Made by a program: the position numbers and the translations under genes. From contig JAXLXW010000005.1 in assembly GCA_046327755.1 (NCBI GenBank), positions 124,001-188,000 on the forward strand: DNA of 64,000 bases. Direction: 5' to 3'. Below the pieces are notes generated by a model. It made no database searches. It was not told the DNA's origin and worked only from the letters and a program-made list of their open reading frames with translations. This document shows, piece by piece, positions 16,600-26,243 of the stretch; position 1 is the stretch's first letter, and every line of letters starts with the position of its first letter. The DNA comes from SCN-70-22 sp046327755 (GTDB lineage: Bacteria; Gemmatimonadota; Gemmatimonadetes; Gemmatimonadales; Gemmatimonadaceae).

Positions 16600-18168
16600 A
16601 TGAGCGAGCCGTCGCTGCGACGCATCAGCGAGTTTGTCCGCTGGCACGCCGAACGAACCCCACACGTGGAGGCGTGCGTGCTGGGGACGCTTCGAATCAC
16701 GTATGCGGAGCTCCACGCGCGCGTGGAGGCCACGGCGCGAGCGCTCATTGCCGCTGGCGTGCAGGCCGGGGACCGGGTCGCCACGCTCGCCACGCCGCAC
16801 CCCGACTACTGGGTGACCTTCCTGGCCACCGTGTCGATCGGCGCGCTGTGGGTGGGGCTCAATCCTCGCTATCGCACCGGCGAACTCACCTACGTCGTCG
16901 GTGATGCCGACCCGGTGGTGCTCTTCACGCGCACCCGGGTCGGCGAGCGCCACTACGACGACGAGATTGCCGCCATGCGCGCGGCGGCGCCATCGCTCCG
17001 GCAGGTGGTGATCCTCGATGACGGGACGGTCGATTCCGCCAGCTGCACTCTCACGTCCTTCATCGCGAGGGGCGCAGCGGTCTCCGTCGAAACGCTCACC
17101 GCAGCGCGCATCCCGACGGCCAAGCGCGAACCCTGCCTGATCGTCTACACATCGGGTTCCACCGGGCGCCCGAAGGGGGCCGTGCTCCATCACCTCGGCA
17201 TCGTGCGCTTCAGCGAGGCGCAGACGCGTGTCTGGCCGCTCACCGAGACGCGCTTCCTCAACTACTTCCCGATCAACCACATCGGCTGCGTGATCGATGT
17301 CTCCTGCCCAGTACTCGTCGCGGGTGGAACGATCGTCTTCATGGAGCAGTTTGCGCCTGCCGAGTCGTTGGCACTCATGCAGGCCGAGCGCATCACCGGC
17401 TGGATGTCGGTGCCGGCGGTCTTCCAGCAGCAGCTGGCGCTCCCCGACTTCGCGGCGTACGACCTGTCCGCCGTGCAGCTCGTGGTGTGGGAGGGGGCGG
17501 CGATGCCGATCGAGATGATCCGACAGCTGCACGCGCTCGTGCCGCGCCTCGCGACGAACTACGGAATGACCGAAACCACGAGCGCGATCACCGTGCTGCC
17601 GCCAACCGACGACGTCGATTTGCTGGCGACCAGCGTGGGGCGCGCGTACGACGGCGTGGAGATCCGGCTCGTCGATGAGCACGACCGGCCGGTGGCGCAG
17701 GGGGAGCCTGGCGAAGTGCTCGTGCGGTCGCTGTACACCACGCTCGCTTACTGGCGCCGGCCGGAGGCAACCGCAGCTGCCTTCACCGCCGATGGCTTCT
17801 TTCGCACGGGAGACGTGGCGCTCCAGCGCCCCGATGGCCAGTATCGCATCGTCGGTCGCCTCAAGGAGATGTACAAGTCGGGAGGCTACAACGTCTATCC
17901 GCGTGAGATCGAAGAGGTGATCGCCTCGCATCCCGACGTCCGGATTGCGGCCGTGGTCAGTCGCCCCGATCCACGCTGGGACGAAGTCGGCATCGCGTAC
18001 GTGGTCGCCGACGGGGCGTTGACAGCGCCGGCGCTGGACGCGTTCTGTCGCGAGCGGCTGGCCAACTACAAGGTCCCGAAGGCGTTCGAGTTCGTCGAGG
18101 CGTTGCCGCTGCTGCCCATCGGCAAGGTGGACAAGGTGGCGCTCGCGCGCCGTGCGCGGGGGGAGTAG
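16600..18168 (+). CDS. AMP-dependent acyl-CoA synthetase/ligase
   Basis: This 522-residue ANL-superfamily enzyme has the P-loop YTSGSTGRPKGAVLHH, the A5 motif NYGMTETT, the A7/A8 hinge FRTGDVALQRPDGQYRIVGRLKEMYKSGGYNVYPREIE, and catalytic Lys near the end in LPIGKVDKVAL. It activates a carboxylic acid as acyl-AMP then acyl-CoA; the chain specificity is not deducible. It follows maoC and lies downstream of the presumed TetR operator, so it is probably regulated together with maoC. Confidence 0.9.
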   Translation: MSEPSLRRISEFVRWHAERTPHVEACVLGTLRITYAELHARVEATARALIAAGVQAGDRVATLATPHPDYWVTFLATVSIGALWVGLNPRYRTGELTYVVGDADPVVLFTRTRVGERHYDDEIAAMRAAAPSLRQVVILDDGTVDSASCTLTSFIARGAAVSVETLTAARIPTAKREPCLIVYTSGSTGRPKGAVLHHLGIVRFSEAQTRVWPLTETRFLNYFPINHIGCVIDVSCPVLVAGGTIVFMEQFAPAESLALMQAERITGWMSVPAVFQQQLALPDFAAYDLSAVQLVVWEGAAMPIEMIRQLHALVPRLATNYGMTETTSAITVLPPTDDVDLLATSVGRAYDGVEIRLVDEHDRPVAQGEPGEVLVRSLYTTLAYWRRPEATAAAFTADGFFRTGDVALQRPDGQYRIVGRLKEMYKSGGYNVYPREIEEVIASHPDVRIAAVVSRPDPRWDEVGIAYVVADGALTAPALDAFCRERLANYKVPKAFEFVEALPLLPIGKVDKVALARRARGE

Positions 18169-18193
18169 GGACGGCGCCTGACGAGCCGGCGCA

Positions 18194-20710
18194 TCAGCCC
18201 GGGGGCGTCGCGCCCATGAGATGGCGCACGAGGTAATCCCAGCGCCTGCGCGTGACGTACGGAGCGAACGCACCTGGGCCATGGGGCGTGTTCGGCAGGT
18301 AGATGAGGTCGACGTCCTTGTCCGCTCTCATCAGCGCATCCATCACCTGGAGCACGGAGCCAGGCGGCACGTTTTCGTCCAGCTCGCCCATGATGACGAG
18401 CAGGTGCCCCTTGAACCGTTGCACCTGTTGGCGGCTATCGAGCACGTTCCAGTTCTTCGCCACCTCGCTGGGCGTGGGGCGCACGTCGCTGCCGTCGCTG
18501 TACACCGGCCGGCCATGGTGTGCCGTGAAGTGATAGTCGTTCATGAAGCTCTGCAGGGCCCCCGGCGGCACCGTGGCGACGCCCACCTTGTAGAAGTCCG
18601 GGAACTCCAGGACGCCACGCCAGGTGCTCCATCCCCCGTACGAGCCCCCGGTGAGGCCAACACGCGTCGTGTCGATGAAAGGGTACCGCCGAGCCAGGGC
18701 CTTGATCGCGGCGACGTGATCATCCAGGCCGTTCACGTTCAGGCGACCAAAGATGCTGTGCGTGAAGGCGCGCGAACGGTACGTCGTCCCCTTGCCATCG
18801 ATGATCACGCTGACGAATCCCAGCGCGGCGAATGATGCGGCGCCCTGGGTGGTGACCCCCTGCGGGAAGTTGTGGGGGACGACCGCGGTCAGCGGGCTCG
18901 CGTACTGCGCATCCACCACCGCGTACCGGCGCGTCGAGTCGAACGCGGTCGGTCGGTAGAGCACACCGTAGATGTCCTCGGTGCCATCGGCACTCCTGAC
19001 GACGAAGGGCTCCGGCACCCGATAGCCGGTGGCGAACAGCGCGCTCGCATCCGCCTTCTCCACGATCGCCACCAGCGTGCCGTCCACCTTCCGCACCGCC
19101 GTCTGCGTCGGCTCCGTGACCGTCGAGTAGTTGTACACGACGTACCTGCCGCTCGGCGAGACGACGCTGTAGCCCTCCGCGCCGTCGATCGAGAGCACGT
19201 CGTTGTACGGGCTCGTGATCGTGTGATCGCCCTTCTCCGGTGACAGGAGCGTCAACCCGGTACCGTCGAAGTTCACGCGGTACAGGTAGCGGAAGTAGGC
19301 GTCACCCCCTTCGCGCCCCGCTCCCGTGAAGAAGAGCTGCTGCTTCGCCTCGTCCACCGCCACGAGATCGCGGACCAGCCAGTTCCCCTTCGTGATCTGG
19401 TTCCTGAGCCGCCCCGTCTCGCCATCGTACAGGTACAGATGCCCCCAGCCGTCGCGTTGCGACCACCAGATGACCTGCTTGCCACCGGCCGTCACCTGCA
19501 CGTTCGGCGGATTGTAGGTGGTGCTGTTCAGGTCCGCCCGCAGCGCACCGTAGTCCTTGGCGCGCTCCTCGATCACCGTGCGCACCCGCCCCGTCGTGAT
19601 GTCGGCGTCGAACAAGTAGGCCGATTCCATGTTGTCGCCGAATGCGGCCGCGTAGAGGTGCTTGTTGTCCGGACTCCACCAGGTCTTGCGCGTGGCCAGC
19701 ATGTCCTGCTGCAGCACGAGGAGCTTGTCGTAGGGAAATGCGAGCGTCGTCGCCTTCCCCGTCGCCGCGTCGATGGCGACCCATTCAGCGGTCGCCGGCT
19801 TCTCTCCCGTCAGCGCGATGCGCACCATGTGGAGCTTGGGCCGGAAGCTGCCGTCCTCCGGCACCGTCTCGACATACGGGTAGTCGGCCACGTGCCGCTG
19901 ATCGACGCGGGGCACCAGGATGGTGCGCGAGTCTGGAGACCATGAGGTCTCGAGCGGCGCCAGGCGGCGCCCCGCGGCGACTTGGCGCTCGCGCGGAATC
20001 GCCGCCGCCTTCCATCCGCCCGGGTAGATCCCGTACCCGTAGTTCGCCCCTTGGCCCTCCGTCGTCAGCTGCCGCTCCTGACCCGTCTGCATGTCGCGCA
20101 GCCAGAGATTCCCCTCCGTCGTGAACACACCCGTGCGGCCGTCGGGGGAGACGATCACCCCCTCGACCGCCTCGGCCGTGGTGACCGGTGAGCACGCGGC
20201 GGCCGACCCGAGGCGGCAGTCGTACTGCTCATCCACGCCCGTGAAGAACCGCCCGTTGCGCGTGAGCGCCACTCCCGCAGACGGCGGCGCCGGGATGGAG
20301 ATCCGAACGCTCCCACCACCCTCCGCGAACACCAAGTTCGTGATCGGCAGCTCCGTCGCCTGCAGTGTTCGTGTACTCGCCTGCGAGAGCGCTCGCGCGA
20401 TGGCGGCATGATCGAACGCCGGTCGCTTGCGCCCCGTGGCGGCGTCGACGATCACGTAGTCGTGCCCCTGCGTCAGGTCGCGCCGATACCAGAACGCATC
20501 GGTGCCGCCGATCCAGTGCGGCAGCACGAACCCGTTCTTGATGAGCGTGTTGTCGCGCAGCAGCGCGTTCGCCCGGTCGTAGTCCGTCCGGGTCACCTGC
20601 GGTGCTCGCGGTGCCTCCGGTGCCTGCGCTCCCGTACCGTCAGGTGCAAGGATGGCTGCGGACAGGAGCGTCGACCGCACGAGGGGCGCACGCAGGAACG
20701 ACAGGGGCAT
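18194..20710 (-). CDS. Secreted S9 dipeptidyl-peptidase IV-like serine protease
   Basis: Starting at ATG 20710, this 838-residue protein has a signal peptide (about 1-30). An eight-bladed propeller domain (DPPIV N-terminal region, with repeated SPDGR/WSPD motifs) spans to about residue 580. The C-terminal alpha/beta-hydrolase domain has nucleophile Ser in GLTGGSYGGWS, Asp in MGELDENVPPG and His in NTPHGPG. It is expected to remove N-terminal dipeptides in the periplasm. A 39-residue upstream extension is possible but lacks signal-peptide character. It is convergent with the acyl-CoA ligase gene. Confidence 0.9.
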   Translation of the reverse strand: MPLSFLRAPLVRSTLLSAAILAPDGTGAQAPEAPRAPQVTRTDYDRANALLRDNTLIKNGFVLPHWIGGTDAFWYRRDLTQGHDYVIVDAATGRKRPAFDHAAIARALSQASTRTLQATELPITNLVFAEGGGSVRISIPAPPSAGVALTRNGRFFTGVDEQYDCRLGSAAACSPVTTAEAVEGVIVSPDGRTGVFTTEGNLWLRDMQTGQERQLTTEGQGANYGYGIYPGGWKAAAIPRERQVAAGRRLAPLETSWSPDSRTILVPRVDQRHVADYPYVETVPEDGSFRPKLHMVRIALTGEKPATAEWVAIDAATGKATTLAFPYDKLLVLQQDMLATRKTWWSPDNKHLYAAAFGDNMESAYLFDADITTGRVRTVIEERAKDYGALRADLNSTTYNPPNVQVTAGGKQVIWWSQRDGWGHLYLYDGETGRLRNQITKGNWLVRDLVAVDEAKQQLFFTGAGREGGDAYFRYLYRVNFDGTGLTLLSPEKGDHTITSPYNDVLSIDGAEGYSVVSPSGRYVVYNYSTVTEPTQTAVRKVDGTLVAIVEKADASALFATGYRVPEPFVVRSADGTEDIYGVLYRPTAFDSTRRYAVVDAQYASPLTAVVPHNFPQGVTTQGAASFAALGFVSVIIDGKGTTYRSRAFTHSIFGRLNVNGLDDHVAAIKALARRYPFIDTTRVGLTGGSYGGWSTWRGVLEFPDFYKVGVATVPPGALQSFMNDYHFTAHHGRPVYSDGSDVRPTPSEVAKNWNVLDSRQQVQRFKGHLLVIMGELDENVPPGSVLQVMDALMRADKDVDLIYLPNTPHGPGAFAPYVTRRRWDYLVRHLMGATPPG

Positions 20711-21115
20711 GAGACGCGCGGGTGGAAGGTGGCCGTGATGGCGACGAGCGAACCAGCGGCGGGACGCGACGCCAGTACCGTGCAACTCGCCACCCCCAAC
20801 GTGCAGCGCACCGAACGGAACTGGCAATTGATGTCGGCGGCAGCGGGAGCGGTTGTGCGCCCGCCGGCAGGTGGCGCGTACCTGAACCCCCGTCGGTAGG
20901 GCGAGAGGGTGCCCAACGTCTCACGCTTGAGCCGCCTCACACGGGCAGTCGTGGCGACCATCGGCACCGTGCTTCCAGGCGTCTGCGACGGTCATCAGCG
21001 GAAGTTGAGGGAGGTGCCCTCAAACCCCGCGCCCCCCCAACACAGCAACGGGCCGCCGAAATCGCTTCGGCGGCCCGTTCGCGTAACGCGTTGTCTTTGC
21101 TGATTTTCCAGACCA
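20711..21115. other. Intergenic region, about 400 bp
   Basis: It lies between the S9 peptidase start and tRNA-Phe. Apart from the terminator hairpin at 21047-21079 I see no gene or clear promoter. Confidence 0.5.
21047..21079 (-). terminator. Terminator-like hairpin downstream of tRNA-Phe
   Basis: A perfect 14-bp stem (AACGGGCCGCCGAA and complement) with a five-base loop lies 37 bp past the tRNA 3' end. No long T-run follows on the minus strand. Confidence 0.6.
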
Positions 21116-21188
<73 letters not shown>

Positions 21189-21250
21189 GCACTTCGCTTC
21201 CTCGCCGACCAGAACCCGTCCACAAGGAAGACCGGGGAATGTAAACGCCC

Positions 21251-22255
21251 CTACCCCCCCAACTCCACCCCCTTGAGGTACCGGATGCTCGCCCCCAGCG
21301 CCTCCTTCGGGTTCGCCACCAGGTCCTGCTCCACGAGGTAGTGCTGCACCCCCACACGCTTGGCCGCCGAGAGGATCTTCGGCAGTGCCAGCACCCCGTT
21401 CCCCGCCGTCGTCATCTTCGGGAAGAGCGCCATCCATTGGCTCGCATCGCCGCCGTCCCCGGCAAAGCGCACCCGCTCGCTCATGTCCTTGATGTGCAGC
21501 AGGCGGTAGAGCTTCGGGTACGTGGTGAGCAGCTCGACCGGGTCGGCACCGCCGGCCGTGGTCCAGAAGAGGTCCATCTCTGCCGCGAACACCGCCGCGT
21601 CCACGCGGTCGAGCAGCACGCGCAGCGGGATCTCCCCCTCCATCGGCGCCAAGCCGTACCCATGGTTGTGGTAGAGCACCTTGAAGCCGTACGGCTTGGC
21701 CTTCGCCCCCATTTCGTTGAAGCGGTCGGCCATCCGCTTGTAGTCATCGAGCGTCTTGCGATAGGGCGCCGGGATGTTGCTGATGCCGAGGTACTGCAGC
21801 CCCAGCGCCTGCGCCGCCTCGCCCACCTGCTCGGGACGTGCCAGCAGCGACGCGAGCTCGATGTGCGCGGACGCGGCCGTGAGCCCGTGCGTGTCCAGCA
21901 GCGCACGGAACTCCTTCGGCGTGCGCCCGTACGTCCCGCTCGCGGTGAAGCCGAGCCGCGCTCCCATCGCCTTCCAGCTCTCGATCGCCTCGGGCGTACT
22001 GAAGCCATACGGGCCGTACAGCTCCACCTCGCGGTAGCCCAACCCCGCCAGCATCGCCAGCGTCCCGTCCAGGTCCTGCTCCAGCAACTTGGGCAACGAG
22101 AAGAGCTGCACACCGACCGTCGTCAGGCGGTCGGCGCGGTACGACTGGCTGCCTAACGGCGACGCGTTCGCGTCGCGCGACGCCGACCAAACCGCCGCGC
22201 CGGCCCCCAGGGCCGCGCTCCCCATCGCCAGGAACTCTCGTCTGTCCATCGCCAT
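21251..22255 (-). CDS. Tat-exported sugar-phosphate isomerase/epimerase-like TIM barrel
   Basis: This 334-residue protein starts MAMDRREFLAMGSAALGAGA, a Tat signal of the DRREFL type. The rest is an AP-endonuclease-2/xylose-isomerase-like barrel: VGVQLFSL, GYREVELYGPYG, SAHIELASL, VLYHNHGYG, AEMDLFWTTAGG, LLHIKDM. The Glu, His and Asp residues in these segments fit the usual metal site. Substrate is unknown. It precedes no partner gene; the adjacent upstream histidine kinase ends 27 bp away on the same strand, so the two may be co-transcribed. Confidence 0.8.
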   Translation of the reverse strand: MAMDRREFLAMGSAALGAGAAVWSASRDANASPLGSQSYRADRLTTVGVQLFSLPKLLEQDLDGTLAMLAGLGYREVELYGPYGFSTPEAIESWKAMGARLGFTASGTYGRTPKEFRALLDTHGLTAASAHIELASLLARPEQVGEAAQALGLQYLGISNIPAPYRKTLDDYKRMADRFNEMGAKAKPYGFKVLYHNHGYGLAPMEGEIPLRVLLDRVDAAVFAAEMDLFWTTAGGADPVELLTTYPKLYRLLHIKDMSERVRFAGDGGDASQWMALFPKMTTAGNGVLALPKILSAAKRVGVQHYLVEQDLVANPKEALGASIRYLKGVELGG

Positions 22256-22282
22256 CAGTCCGTCGTTTGGTGTCGCCTGCGG

Positions 22283-24565
22283 TCAGGGCGCGGACGTCGC
22301 CGTCCCGTCGAGGACTTCGCGCACGCGCTTGGTGAGTGTAGCCGGCACGTACGGCTTCTGCAGGAAGTGGATCCCCTCCTCCAGTACCCCCTGGTGCACG
22401 ATGGCGTTGCGCGTGTAGCCGGAGGCGAACAGCACCTTCATCGCCGGCCGCTCCACCACCAGCTGCGCCGCCAGCTCCTTGCCTCCCAATCGCGGCATCA
22501 CCACGTCGGTCACCAGGATGTGAATCACCCCGGCGTGGGCGCGCGCCACCTGCAACGCGTCCACGCCATCATGCGCCTCGAGCACGGTGAACCCCTGGCC
22601 GCGCAGCGCGCGCACGGCGATGGCCCGCACCGCCTCGTCGTCCTCCACCAGCAACACGGTCTCGTGCCCGCGCTGTGGCGCTTCCGGCGCAGCAGGGGTC
22701 AAGTCGCTAGGCGTCCCCGCCACGCGCGGCAGGTAGATCTTGAACGTGGCACCGCGGTGCGGCTCGGAGTACGCCCAGATGTGGCCCCCGGCCTGCTTCA
22801 CGATCCCGTAGCACGTCGCCAGCCCCAATCCGGTCCCGCTCCCGCTGGGCTTCGTGGTGTAGAACGGCTCGAACACCATCGGCAACACATGCGGCGCGAT
22901 CCCGGTCCCGCTGTCACTCACCGCCAGCATCACGTACTCGCCCGGCGTGACGTCGGCGTGCGCCTCGGCGTAGCCCTCGTCGAGCACGACGTTCCCCGTC
23001 TCGATCGTCAGCGTCCCGCCGTCGGGCATCGCATCGCGCGCGTTCACGGCGAGGTTCACCAGCACCTGCTCCATCTGCGCCGGATCGACGCGCACCGGCC
23101 AGAGCCCCGGCGCCAGCATGGTTTGCAGCTGCACGTGCTCGCCGATCAGGCGTCGCAGCATCCGGTCCACCTGACCGGTGAGTGTGTTGAGGTCGACGAC
23201 CCGGGGTTCGATCACCTGTCGCCGCGCAAAGGCCAGCAGCTGCGACGTGAGCTCGGAGGCGCGCGCCCCCGCCTGCTCGATGGCCGCGAGATCCTCGTCC
23301 GCTTGCGAGGGATCCTGCCGCGCGAAGGCCGCGTGGCTCAGGATCGCGGTCAGGATGTTGTTGAAGTCATGCGCCACCCCGCCCGCCAGCCGACCAATGC
23401 TCTCCAATCGTTGCGACTGCAGCAGCTGCGCTTCCAACGTGTGCCGCATCGTCTCGTCGGTCGCCACGCCGGCAATGCGCGTCACCTCGCCCGCAGCGTT
23501 CCTCACCGGGAACGACCGATCGGAGATCCAGCGGATCTCGCCGTCCGGGCGCACGATCCGGTAGTCGGCGCGGAACCCCAGGCGATCGTCCTGGAACGAC
23601 TCGATCACCCGCTGTCGGTCATCAGGGTGAATCGCGTCGATCCAGAGCGACGGCTGCGCGTAGAGCTGGTCTGGCGTATAGCCCCAGATCGACCAGAATC
23701 CCGGGCTCACGTAGTTCACCCCGACCGCCCCCGGGGTCGAGAGGTAGAAGACGGCGTCGACGTTCTCCGCCAGCTCGCGGAAGCGCTCCTCGCTCTCCAG
23801 CAGCGCGCCCTCCATGCGGCGGCGCTCCGTGACGTCGACCACGAGCGTCAGCCGCCCGGTGTGCTCCCCGTCGACCAGGAGTTCGCGCACGATCAGCTCG
23901 ACCCACCGGACCTCACCGTTCGGGTGCAGGAGTCGAATCGTCGTCGTGAACCCCCCGGCCGCCCGGTGCTTCGGATCCTGGATGGTTTCGCGGAAGCTCG
24001 GCAGGTCCTCGGGATGGATCGAGACACTCCACTTCTCTCCCCGCAATCCGTCGGTGGAGTACCCCCCAATGCGCTGCGTCGCCGGGTTCGAGTACACGAC
24101 ATGGTGCGCCGCATCGCTGAGCACGATCCCGATGGGCGACGACTCCGCGATGGTGCGGAAGCGCAGTTCCGTCGCGCGCAGCGCGCGCTCCGCCTCGACC
24201 TGCGCCGTGCGCTCCTCGACAAAGACTGCAACGCCCGGCGCGCCATCGACGGTGATCGGGAGATACGACGCGTTCCAGTGCCGCGTCACCCCCGGCTGCA
24301 ACGGCGTCTCGCCGGAGAGCGGGATGTCGCGCACCGCATCACCGGCGAGGACGCGCGCGAAGATCGGCTCCACGTGCGGTGCGATCGCTGGCAGCACCTC
24401 GCGCAACGTGCGTCCGACGTGCGCCTCGATCGGCAATCCGTTGATGGATGCGAGCACGGCGTTCACGCGCACGAAGCGCAGCGACGCGTCGTGCACCGCC
24501 ATGCCGATCGGCGACGCCTCGAACACCGCTTCCAGCAACGGATCCCGACTCGATGGTGTGGTCAC
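22283..24565 (-). CDS. PAS-domain hybrid sensor histidine kinase with C-terminal receiver
   Basis: This 760-residue protein from GTG 24565 has three PAS domains: FEASPIGMAVHDASL, AESSPIGIVLSDAAH and AENVDAVFYLST, with PAC segments such as TRIAGVATDET. The HisKA phospho-acceptor is in GGVAHDFNNILTAI. The ATPase domain has NLAVNARDAMPDGG, DSGTGI and GSGTGLGLAT. A receiver domain at the end has EDDEA, the acceptor Asp in ILVTDVVMPRLGG, and a Lys in LQKPY. No transmembrane segments are predicted, so the sensor is cytosolic. The H-D-F-N type acceptor fits the family that phosphorylates an attached receiver. Upstream of 24565 the frame is uninformative, which is why the GTG was preferred. Confidence 0.85.
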   Translation of the reverse strand: MTTPSSRDPLLEAVFEASPIGMAVHDASLRFVRVNAVLASINGLPIEAHVGRTLREVLPAIAPHVEPIFARVLAGDAVRDIPLSGETPLQPGVTRHWNASYLPITVDGAPGVAVFVEERTAQVEAERALRATELRFRTIAESSPIGIVLSDAAHHVVYSNPATQRIGGYSTDGLRGEKWSVSIHPEDLPSFRETIQDPKHRAAGGFTTTIRLLHPNGEVRWVELIVRELLVDGEHTGRLTLVVDVTERRRMEGALLESEERFRELAENVDAVFYLSTPGAVGVNYVSPGFWSIWGYTPDQLYAQPSLWIDAIHPDDRQRVIESFQDDRLGFRADYRIVRPDGEIRWISDRSFPVRNAAGEVTRIAGVATDETMRHTLEAQLLQSQRLESIGRLAGGVAHDFNNILTAILSHAAFARQDPSQADEDLAAIEQAGARASELTSQLLAFARRQVIEPRVVDLNTLTGQVDRMLRRLIGEHVQLQTMLAPGLWPVRVDPAQMEQVLVNLAVNARDAMPDGGTLTIETGNVVLDEGYAEAHADVTPGEYVMLAVSDSGTGIAPHVLPMVFEPFYTTKPSGSGTGLGLATCYGIVKQAGGHIWAYSEPHRGATFKIYLPRVAGTPSDLTPAAPEAPQRGHETVLLVEDDEAVRAIAVRALRGQGFTVLEAHDGVDALQVARAHAGVIHILVTDVVMPRLGGKELAAQLVVERPAMKVLFASGYTRNAIVHQGVLEEGIHFLQKPYVPATLTKRVREVLDGTATSAP

Positions 24566-24626
24566 GTGTTGCGCCTGGCGTTCGTTCCCGGCAGCGCGGC
24601 ATGCGCCTTCGTTCGTGCGCGCAGTC

Positions 24627-24663
24627 GCGCACAGCGGCCGCTGTGCGCCGGCCGCTGTGCGCC
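24627..24663. promoter_or_regulatory. 22-bp palindrome with overlapping 14-bp direct repeat
   Basis: Positions 24627-24648 form a perfect palindrome centred on GCGGCCGC. The unit GGCCGCTGTGCGCC is repeated at 24636 and 24650. It lies between the divergent histidine-kinase and M16 peptidase genes, where it could serve as an operator. Confidence 0.45.
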
Positions 24664-24806
24664 GGCCGAGCACGCCTGAAATAGCACCGAAGCAGCGCGA
24701 CGTCCACAACGGACCGCCCCCTTCGGGTCGCGGAACGCCCCTCGCCACTCCCGCCACACACATGGAGCCGCCAGCTTGCGCGCTTCGGGTTCAACCAAAC
24801 CGTCAT

Positions 24807-26243
24807 ATGCCAACACTGCTTCGCATCCTCCACAATTGGCGCCGTCCGCTGCCGCGCGTCGCGCCCCTTGCCACCGCCGTACTCGCGGTCGGGGCGCTGG
24901 CCGCCGCCCCGCTCGCCGCGCAGCCGTCTCCCTCGGCGCCACGTCCCGCGCCGCGCCTCCACGTCCCCGTCACCGTCGACACTCTCCCCAACGGCCTCAC
25001 CCTCATCGTCCACGAGGATCACTCGGTCCCCACCGTCGCCACCAACGTCTGGTTCCACGTCGGGTCGGGAGACGAGAAGCCGGGGCGCACCGGCTTCGCG
25101 CACCTCTTCGAGCACCTGATGTTCATGGGCTCCGAGCACGCCCCGTATCCGCAGTTCGACCGCCTCCTGGAGTCGGCCGGGGCGAGCAACAACGGGACGA
25201 CCAACAACGATCGCACCGCCTACTACGAGTGGGGTCCGCGGCACTCGCTCCCCCTCATGCTCTGGCTCGAAGCCGACCGCATGGGGTGGCTCCTCCCCAC
25301 GATGGATGGCGCCAAGGTCGATGCGCAGCGCGAGGTCGTGAAGAACGAGCGGCGCGAGGGGGTCGAGAACCAGCCGTACGGGGTCGTCGAGGACATCGGC
25401 GCCCCGGCGATGTACCCAAAGGATCATCCATACTCGTGGCCGGTGATCGGGTCGATGGCCGACCTCTCCGCCGCCTCGCTCGAGGACACGAAGGAGTTCT
25501 TCCGGAAGTACTACGCTCCCAACAACGCCGTCATCGTCGTCGCCGGTGACGTGAAGCCCGACTCGGTACGCGCGCTCGTGCGGCAGCTCTTCGCCGACAT
25601 CCCGCGCGGCCCCGCCATCACCCGCCCCACGCCCGCGCCGATCGTCCCGCGCGACACGGTGATCGTGGCCGAGGACCGCGTGCAGCTCCCGCGAGTGTAC
25701 CTGTCGTGGCACGCCGTCCCGCGCTGGCACCCCGACGACGCCGCGCTCGAGGTCACGCAGTACCTCCTGAGCGGCGCGCGCAACGCGCGCCTGACGAGTG
25801 CCGTGGTCTACGAGCAGGAGCTGGCCCGCGACATCTACGCCCAGAATGATGCCAAGAAGCTCGCCGGCGACTTCACCGTCGTCGCCACGGCGCGCCCCGG
25901 CAAGGCGCTCAACGTCGTGCGCGACGCGATCGACCGCGAGCTGGTGCGCTTGGCCACCGACGGCCCCACCGACCGTGAGCTGCAACAGGCGCGCAACGCG
26001 CTCGAGTCGCAGTTCCTCAACCGCCTCGAGTTCGTGAACGCCAAGGCCGAGCAGCTCAACGAGTACTACTACTTCACCGGGACGGCGGACGCCTTCCAGC
26101 GTGACCTGGACCGCATGCAGGGGGTCACCGCCGCCGACGTGAAGCGCGTGGTGAACCAGTACCTGCGCGCCCCGCGCGTCACGGTCAGCATCGTCCCCAC
26201 CGGCAAGAAGGCGCTCGCCGCAACCGCCGGAGGTGCGCAGTGA
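24807..26243 (+). CDS. Secreted M16 zinc peptidase, catalytic subunit
   Basis: ATG 24807 gives 478 residues with a long hydrophobic signal ending near APLAAQ. It has the inverted zinc motif HLFEH (about residue 98-102) and the downstream Glu of the M16 family in EVVKNERREG. Two M16 lobes are present, with the second from about residue 210. It overlaps the next gene by four bases. Together they form the common two-polypeptide M16 pair, in which this is the active member. It probably acts in the periplasm on peptides. Confidence 0.9.
   Translation: MPTLLRILHNWRRPLPRVAPLATAVLAVGALAAAPLAAQPSPSAPRPAPRLHVPVTVDTLPNGLTLIVHEDHSVPTVATNVWFHVGSGDEKPGRTGFAHLFEHLMFMGSEHAPYPQFDRLLESAGASNNGTTNNDRTAYYEWGPRHSLPLMLWLEADRMGWLLPTMDGAKVDAQREVVKNERREGVENQPYGVVEDIGAPAMYPKDHPYSWPVIGSMADLSAASLEDTKEFFRKYYAPNNAVIVVAGDVKPDSVRALVRQLFADIPRGPAITRPTPAPIVPRDTVIVAEDRVQLPRVYLSWHAVPRWHPDDAALEVTQYLLSGARNARLTSAVVYEQELARDIYAQNDAKKLAGDFTVVATARPGKALNVVRDAIDRELVRLATDGPTDRELQQARNALESQFLNRLEFVNAKAEQLNEYYYFTGTADAFQRDLDRMQGVTAADVKRVVNQYLRAPRVTVSIVPTGKKALAATAGGAQ

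Noticed and set aside
22367..24679. Plus-strand frame of 770 codons opposite the histidine kinase
   Set aside because: The sensor kinase, HisKA and receiver motifs are all on the minus strand.
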